Positions 42,473-46,922 of a DNA stretch of 46,922 nt are shown here, piece by piece (the first letter of the stretch is position 1; the number at the start of each line of letters is the position of its first letter). A program made the position numbers and the translations under genes. The notes below the pieces were generated by a model. The model searched no databases and was not told the DNA's origin. It worked only from the letters and a program-made list of their open reading frames with translations. Origin of the DNA: CAYLJJ01 sp964384025 (GTDB taxonomy: Bacteria > Myxococcota_A > Bradymonadia > UBA7976 > UBA1532); contig CAYLJJ010000050.1 of NCBI GenBank assembly GCA_964384025.1, positions 1-46,922 on the forward strand. Direction: 5' to 3'.

Positions 42473-44113
42473 ATGCCCTCCCTCTCCCTGAGGCTGGGCG
42501 CTGGCGCTGGGCTCATATCCCTGCTCCTGAGCGGTTGTCCTGCCCAAGAGGAGTACCCTCCCTTCAGCTCTCCTCCAACGCCGCCTTGTCAAGATCTAGA
42601 TGAAGATGGCTACCTCCCCGAAGGCTGTGAAGCTCCTCAGGACTGCGCTCCCCTTGATCCAAGGCGGCATCCCGCGGCTTTGGAGCGTTGTAATGGCTTG
42701 GACGATGATTGTGATGGAGAGATCGATGAGGGCCTCAACGGGGGTCTCTGTGAGACCGGTTTTGCCTGCGGTACAGGTCGCTTGCGCTGCCAAGATGGGG
42801 TCCTTCACTGTGATTTGGAGAGCAGCGCTCCTGAGATCTGCAATGGTCAAGATGATGACTGTGATGGCCTCATTGATGAGGGCTTCGCGCTGGGGAGCCT
42901 CTGTCAGGAGCGGACTCCTTACTGCCTTCGCCAAGGAGAGATCAGCTGCCGAGAGGGCCTCCCCTACTGCCAGCTCTTTCGCTTAGAGGAGGAGCGCTGT
43001 AACGGCCTGGATGATGATTGTGATGGGGAGGTGGATGAGGGTTTCCCAGAGCTGGGGAGAGCTTGCGTTCAGGGCCAAGGGCTCTGCCGTCGAGAGGGTC
43101 GCATGATCTGCCAAGTTGAGGGACCACCCCGCTGCTCTGCGGAGCCTGGATCTCCTGAGATAGAGCGCTGTAACGGCCAAGATGATGATTGTGATGGCTT
43201 TATCGACGAGCGCCTCCCCTGCGCCCCCTCTGTGATCCGGGTAGAGGGTCTCTCCCTTTTAGGAGAGGCTGAAGGCTGCCCTGATCAAGATGGAGATGGA
43301 GAGGCTGATCTGGCCCTCGCTCCCTTAGCGGGCTTCTTATCGCTCCCCTTTCTGCTGCGCTGGCCCAGCTCAGAGGGTCGTGTTGATCTATTCCCCTTGC
43401 AACGTGAGACGGGGCGAATCTTAGGGATGGATCCCTGGGGGCAAGCCCTGGAGGGGATCTCAGGAGTTGAGGTTCAGGAGGGGCGCTGGGAAACTCCAAC
43501 TCCCCAAGGCCTTATTCTGCTCAGGATGGGAACTGCTCAGCTCCCCCTGAATGTGCCAATTTTAGAAGGAGAGGTTGAGATTCTACCTCAGAGCTTTCTC
43601 CTCAACGCACGGCTCGCAGCCCTGCTTGATAGCAAAGATCTGAGCATCCTCTGTGGAGCCCACTGTCCAGCCCTCACACCTGACATCGATCGAGATGGGG
43701 ATGGCATCTCTGAAAGCTTTAGTCTCTGCGCTCAGGTTCAAGGAGTCCCCGCCCCCTATCTACCTTTGGGAGGACAGCCCTGTGAGGAGGATGAGGCTTG
43801 CCCTGAGCGTCTAGACTGTCGCAGCCAAGCGGGGGAGCAGCGCTGCGCCCTGCGCCGCCCTGGTGCGGAGTTGGGAGAGCGCTGTCTTCAAGATGAAGAT
43901 TGTCGTCACGGTCTCTGCGCTCATCTAAGCCCAGAGGAGGGCTGGTGCACGCGGCTCTGTGGCTCCGGTTGCCCCTCCACTTGGAGCTGTATGCCCGCAC
44001 TCTCAGGTGAGGGAGAGCGCTGTCTTCCCCTCAGCGGCAGCGGGATCCTTTGTGCACGAGATCTTGAGTGTCCCCCCCTGGAACTGTGCCAAGGCCGTTG
44101 TCTTCAGCCCTGA
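42473..44113 (+). CDS. MopE-like lipoprotein with CNG-x-DDDCDG metal-binding repeats
   Basis: 546 residues. A lipoprotein signal (LGAGAGLISLLLSGC) precedes four copies of the CNG(L/Q)DDDCDGxIDEG motif (about residues 73-245). This is the putative metal-binding repeat abundant in Myxococcota and related to the copper-binding MopE of Methylococcus. A middle beta-rich domain with DIDRDGDGIS and a C-terminal Cys-rich part (CQDEDCRHGLCAH, CARDLECPPLELCQGRC) follow. It is probably outer-membrane anchored and calcium or metal stabilised. It starts two bases after the FUN14 gene, so it is likely co-transcribed with the two-component system. It is followed by LpoB 111 bases on. Confidence 0.85.
   Translation: MPSLSLRLGAGAGLISLLLSGCPAQEEYPPFSSPPTPPCQDLDEDGYLPEGCEAPQDCAPLDPRRHPAALERCNGLDDDCDGEIDEGLNGGLCETGFACGTGRLRCQDGVLHCDLESSAPEICNGQDDDCDGLIDEGFALGSLCQERTPYCLRQGEISCREGLPYCQLFRLEEERCNGLDDDCDGEVDEGFPELGRACVQGQGLCRREGRMICQVEGPPRCSAEPGSPEIERCNGQDDDCDGFIDERLPCAPSVIRVEGLSLLGEAEGCPDQDGDGEADLALAPLAGFLSLPFLLRWPSSEGRVDLFPLQRETGRILGMDPWGQALEGISGVEVQEGRWETPTPQGLILLRMGTAQLPLNVPILEGEVEILPQSFLLNARLAALLDSKDLSILCGAHCPALTPDIDRDGDGISESFSLCAQVQGVPAPYLPLGGQPCEEDEACPERLDCRSQAGEQRCALRRPGAELGERCLQDEDCRHGLCAHLSPEEGWCTRLCGSGCPSTWSCMPALSGEGERCLPLSGSGILCARDLECPPLELCQGRCLQP
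42682..43210 (+). repeat. Four direct repeats encoding the CNG-x-DDDCDG motif
   Basis: Related ~48-base units at 42682, 42834, 42992 and 43163 all read GAGCG(C/T)TGTAA(C/T)GGC...GATGATGATTGTGATGG with small changes. The units lie about 150-170 bases apart. They arose by internal duplication of the Cys-rich coding module. Confidence 0.85.
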
Positions 44114-44224
44114 TCTTCTCTGCTGATGCTCCTAAAAATCAGCTCCTGAATGAAATATCTACCGCCGCGTCCTGCGCAGCCTCTATTCTTCAAGGTTCGA
44201 AAAAACTGGAACAGAGAGGATTTC

Positions 44225-44821
44225 ATGTACCGACTGCTTCCCCTCAGCTTGGCGCTTCTTCTCCTTGGCTGTGGTGGCCCTGCCTATGTACGGGGCAGCG
44301 AGAACCCTGAGTTGGATGAGTATGCGATGTCCACCGGCTTGGACAAACGAGATTTAGAGAAGCTCTTTGAAGAGAACTCCAAAAGCCTCCTGAGCAGCGG
44401 AGCGATGACCCGCTGGAAGCGCGCAGCGATGCAAGGCAAGGAAGCCACCGTTGCCATCTTTCCAGTCAGCAACGAGACCAGCGAACATATTGACAGTCAA
44501 CTACAGTCTCTTCTCTCCAAATTTGAGACCGCTTTGGTCAACAGCGGGAATGTGACGGTGATCAGTCATGAACGCCAGAAAGGTCTCGTCACTGAGCTGA
44601 AGATACAGCAGTCGGTCGCCTTTGATCCAGAGCGCGCTGCTCAGCTGGGGCGTCAGTTGGGAGCGCAATACTTCATCACCGGAAAAGTTCACGATTCTGC
44701 AGAGCGGAGTGGGGAGGAGCGCCGAGTTCAGTACTTCCTTTTCATGCAGGTGATCGAGATTGAGACTGGGGCGATCCGTTGGCAGAATGAAGCCAATTTG
44801 ACCAAGGGCCTTGTTGACTAA
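44225..44821 (+). CDS. lpoB: LpoB-like penicillin-binding-protein activator lipoprotein
   Basis: 198 residues with a lipoprotein signal (MYRLLPLSLALLLLGC). The fold resembles LpoB/CsgG-like lipoproteins: TVAIFPVSNETSEHIDSQLQSLLSKFETALVNSGNVTVISHERQKGLVTEL, then AAQLGRQLGAQYFITGKVHD and the final IEIETGAIRWQNEANLTKGL. LpoB stimulates the peptidoglycan polymerase PBP1b from the outer membrane. The ATG at 44225 is chosen because AGAGGA lies about 5 bases upstream and the signal begins there. It is followed five bases later by the COG3014-like TPR lipoprotein gene, a frequent partner of lpoB in other bacteria. Confidence 0.85.
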   Translation: MYRLLPLSLALLLLGCGGPAYVRGSENPELDEYAMSTGLDKRDLEKLFEENSKSLLSSGAMTRWKRAAMQGKEATVAIFPVSNETSEHIDSQLQSLLSKFETALVNSGNVTVISHERQKGLVTELKIQQSVAFDPERAAQLGRQLGAQYFITGKVHDSAERSGEERRVQYFLFMQVIEIETGAIRWQNEANLTKGLVD

Positions 44822-44826
44822 AGATC

Positions 44827-46179
44827 ATGAGGATCTCTCACCCTTCAGCGCTGCTCCTCCCCCTGCTGCTCTCTGCTTGTGGGGGTTACGCCTCCAATAG
44901 CCAGATCTTTAGGCGAAGTTTAGGCGAAGGTCGTCCCAAAACAGCCCTAGCGGCGGTCAATAAAGCTCTGGGTGTTGATCGAGCCGAGGATCTGCCTTCC
45001 CGGCCTGAAGCGGATACCCCTCTCCTGCTTTTGGAGCGCGCCACCATCCTTCAATCGATGCAACGCTATCAGCTCTCAGCGCGAGACTTTCAGGCTGCTG
45101 ATGCCAAGCTAGAGGTGCTCGATCTGAGCCAGGATACCGCTGGAGAGATCGGCAAATACCTCTTCTCAGGAGACGCGACGCTCTACAAATCCCCTCCCCA
45201 TGAGAAGCTGCTGCTCAGCACTCTGAATATGTGCAACTACCTAGCGCGAGGAGATCTCAGCGGCGCCAAGGTGGAGGCTCGTCGTTTCCTGGTCAACCGC
45301 AAATATCTAAAAGATCAGGAGGAGGGGCGAGGGATGATCGCCTTGGGCAGCTATCTAGCGGGTTTCAGCTTTGAGATGGCTCGGGAGAGCGCCATCGCCA
45401 TGCGACACTATGGCGATGCTTATGAGAAAGGCTCGATGCCCAGCCTTGATGCCGCCATCCGCGCCCTAGCAGCCCGCAGTGGCGCTCAAGATCCCCGCCT
45501 CAAGGCGCTGATTGAGGAAAACAGTTCGCCCCCCAACGATGTAGAGGAGGCGGAGGTGCTGATCCTCATTCAAACAGGGATGGCTCCCTATCTGGTCCCC
45601 AAGCGGATCCCCATCGGTCTCGCCCTCGGGGCTGCCAGCGGTCCTGGGCGTGGAGCGCGCCTCAACGCAAAGCAGCGACGCCGCGCCAGCACCCTATCAG
45701 CCAAGGGAGCGCTCAAATGGGTGAATTATCCCAGCCTACGTCGTGTCCGCAGCCGCCCCAATCCCCCAGCTCTGTTTCTGGACGGGCGCCGCCTTGAAAC
45801 CGGGATCGCTCTTAACGTGGAGGCCAAGGTGATTGAACAGCATGAAGCCAATAAGGGCAGCCTCATCGCTTCAGCCATCACCCGTTTGATCTCTCGTGCG
45901 ATCGCAGGAGAATTGGGGCAGGCGGTGGGTAAAAAAGCCAGCAAGAGCGGTGTGGCAGGGCTCCTCATCGGCTTGGTCATAGAGGGCGCCATGACCGCCG
46001 CTGACACTCCAGATACTCGCAGTTGGGTCAGCCTGCCCGCTCGTTTTAGCTTGGCGCGGCTGCGGCTCCCCGCCGGAGCACACCATTTGGCACTGCGACG
46101 AGGGGGGCAAGAGAGCAGCCAAAGCCTCAAGTTGCAGCCCGGAGGCTGGGCCTTTATCAACTTCTCAGCTCTTCGCTGA
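44827..46179 (+). CDS. COG3014-like TPR lipoprotein associated with LpoB
   Basis: 450 residues. A lipoprotein signal (MRISHPSALLLPLLLSAC) is followed by TPR-like helices (LLLLERATILQSMQRYQLSARDFQAADAKLE, LSTLNMCNYLARGDLSGAKVEARRFL, AGFSFEMARESAIAMRHYGDAYEKG). A beta-rich C-terminal part follows, with VLILIQTGMAPYLVPKRIPIG and a hydrophobic Gly/Ala segment (about 355-390). This order matches the COG3014 family, often beside lpoB, with no known biochemical function; a cell-wall synthesis role is likely. It starts five bases after lpoB and is 27 bases upstream of the small outer-membrane barrel. Confidence 0.8.
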   Translation: MRISHPSALLLPLLLSACGGYASNSQIFRRSLGEGRPKTALAAVNKALGVDRAEDLPSRPEADTPLLLLERATILQSMQRYQLSARDFQAADAKLEVLDLSQDTAGEIGKYLFSGDATLYKSPPHEKLLLSTLNMCNYLARGDLSGAKVEARRFLVNRKYLKDQEEGRGMIALGSYLAGFSFEMARESAIAMRHYGDAYEKGSMPSLDAAIRALAARSGAQDPRLKALIEENSSPPNDVEEAEVLILIQTGMAPYLVPKRIPIGLALGAASGPGRGARLNAKQRRRASTLSAKGALKWVNYPSLRRVRSRPNPPALFLDGRRLETGIALNVEAKVIEQHEANKGSLIASAITRLISRAIAGELGQAVGKKASKSGVAGLLIGLVIEGAMTAADTPDTRSWVSLPARFSLARLRLPAGAHHLALRRGGQESSQSLKLQPGGWAFINFSALR

Positions 46180-46206
46180 TCAGTACAGCTACTCAAGGAG
46201 TTTCTT

Positions 46207-46761
46207 ATGCCTGCTCTTCTCCCTCTCCTTATCCTTCTCATCTCCGCTGGACAAGCCCTCGCCCTGGACGCTTGGAGAGATCGTCGTGGCCTCTTTTTGG
46301 GTTTAGAGCTTGGTGCGGGCAGCGGTGGAGCCGACAGCGAAGGCGCTGAAAACCATCTGGGCTTTAACTTCCATGGACGAGTAGGCGGTGGGCTCAGTCG
46401 TCAATTGACTCTGGATCTTGAGTTGGGGCTCTACCATGAGTCCTATGAGAGCAAACCTGCACAAACTCAAAAGAGCTTTGATGTCAGCACGGACATCTAT
46501 AGTGCTCTCTTGGGCGCCAACTTCTTTTTCACCAAGGGTCTCTATCTTCGGGGGTTGGGAGGGATCGCGCAGATCTCCACCGAGAGCGATGAAGCTTCAA
46601 ATACCTCTGAGATGGGCCTCGCCCTGGGGCTCGGGGCTGGCTTTGAGTTCTTCGCCAATGCTGATCTTGCGGTAGGAGTTGGCGGAGATTATCGCCGCTT
46701 CATGTTCGATAAGTTTAACTACAACCTCATCTCATTTGGGGTCACTGCGAGCTGGTACTGA
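46207..46761 (+). CDS. Small outer-membrane beta-barrel protein (OmpA/OMP-b-brl-like)
   Basis: 184 residues. A signal peptide (ALLPLLILLISAGQALA) precedes about eight amphipathic strands with aromatic girdles (GLFLGLELGAGSGG, HGRVGGGLSRQLTLDLELGLYHE, GLYLRGLGGIAQI, MGLALGLGAGFEFFANADLAVGVGGDYRRF, NLISFGVTASWY) ending in Tyr, as in the eight-stranded outer-membrane barrels. There is no peptidoglycan-binding domain. AAGGAG lies about 7 bases before the ATG. It is the last gene of the plus-strand run and probably co-transcribed with lpoB and the TPR lipoprotein. Confidence 0.85.
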   Translation: MPALLPLLILLISAGQALALDAWRDRRGLFLGLELGAGSGGADSEGAENHLGFNFHGRVGGGLSRQLTLDLELGLYHESYESKPAQTQKSFDVSTDIYSALLGANFFFTKGLYLRGLGGIAQISTESDEASNTSEMGLALGLGAGFEFFANADLAVGVGGDYRRFMFDKFNYNLISFGVTASWY

Positions 46762-46776
46762 AATCTCTTGAGATTT
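46761..46776 (+). terminator. Small inverted repeat after outer-membrane barrel gene
   Basis: AAATCTC (46761-46767) pairs exactly with GAGATTT (46770-46776) across two bases, directly at the stop codon. It is too tight a loop and lacks a T-run, so terminator function is doubtful. The remaining bases to 46922 hold nothing I can support. Confidence 0.2.
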
Positions 46777-46922
46777 GGAGTGCTCCCTGGTGACCGCTGA
46801 GGTTTCATCTCCCCTTCAGTTCTCCCTGGACAACAGTCCAGACACTTTGGTAGTCATGAAGATGTAGTCAATACTCCGGTCATCCTCAGGTCGCTATGAC
46901 CCCGTGGTTTATGAGGGTGGGC

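Noticed and set aside
46761..46776. Intrinsic terminator after the barrel gene
   Set aside because: Loop of only two bases and no T-run; kept only as a low-confidence inverted repeat.

Overview
The window looks like chromosomal DNA of a Myxococcota-type bacterium (former Deltaproteobacteria; class not resolvable by eye). The reasons are three Hanks-type Ser/Thr kinases with unusual fusions, FHA and PEGA proteins, many lipoproteins, thrombospondin type-3 and CNG-x-DDDCDG (MopE-like) repeats, and an outer-membrane lifestyle (beta-barrels, LpoB). I see no rRNA, tRNA, CRISPR array, insertion sequence or phage gene. Genes are packed tightly, with at least eight 4-base stop/start overlaps and frequent GTG or TTG starts.

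Layout. (1) 1-1722: an AT-rich small secreted-protein gene (436-795) inside long non-coding, C/T-rich, repeat-like DNA that also holds a 41-bp near-perfect palindrome. (2) 1723-3792 (-): a YfbK-type VWA protein. (3) 9687 down to 4030 (-): an envelope-sugar cassette (UDP-sugar dehydrogenase, two epimerases, a GDP-fucose-synthase-like enzyme and an SDR that lacks its catalytic Tyr), ending in a small membrane protein, a stand-alone MshEN protein and a small coiled-coil protein. (4) 10246-9734 and 12187-10367 (-): Nudix hydrolase and long-chain acyl-CoA ligase. (5) 12294-15386 (+): a kinase-ATPase-TPR protein, divergent from the ligase and convergent with a Cys-rich exported protein.

(6) 29804 down to 16665 (-): the most striking region, eight tightly packed genes. 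They encode a transmembrane kinase-FGE-like fusion, an alpha/alpha-toroid-like protein, a membrane protein, a zinc-ribbon-FHA protein, a VWA-like/TM/zinc-ribbon/FHA protein, a TPR-PEGA protein, a large beta-propeller lipoprotein and a soluble coiled-coil kinase. I infer a phospho-threonine signalling module linking cytoplasmic kinases and FHA readers to exported domains. (7) Next to it are a short Rrf2-regulator remnant and a two-gene metalloprotease system whose propeptide-like protein is separately encoded.

(8) 32730-36855: a glycerophosphodiesterase (+) and a MoxR/DUF58/DUF4350-like operon (-). (9) 37412-46761 (+): a beta-barrel with a CxxCH motif; an AT-rich possible leader; an OmpR-type two-component pair translationally coupled to an unknown exported protein and a FUN14-family membrane protein; a MopE-like lipoprotein; then LpoB, a COG3014-like TPR lipoprotein and a small outer-membrane barrel. 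The common theme is cell envelope and signalling. All functions are inferred from sequence motifs read by eye, without database searches.
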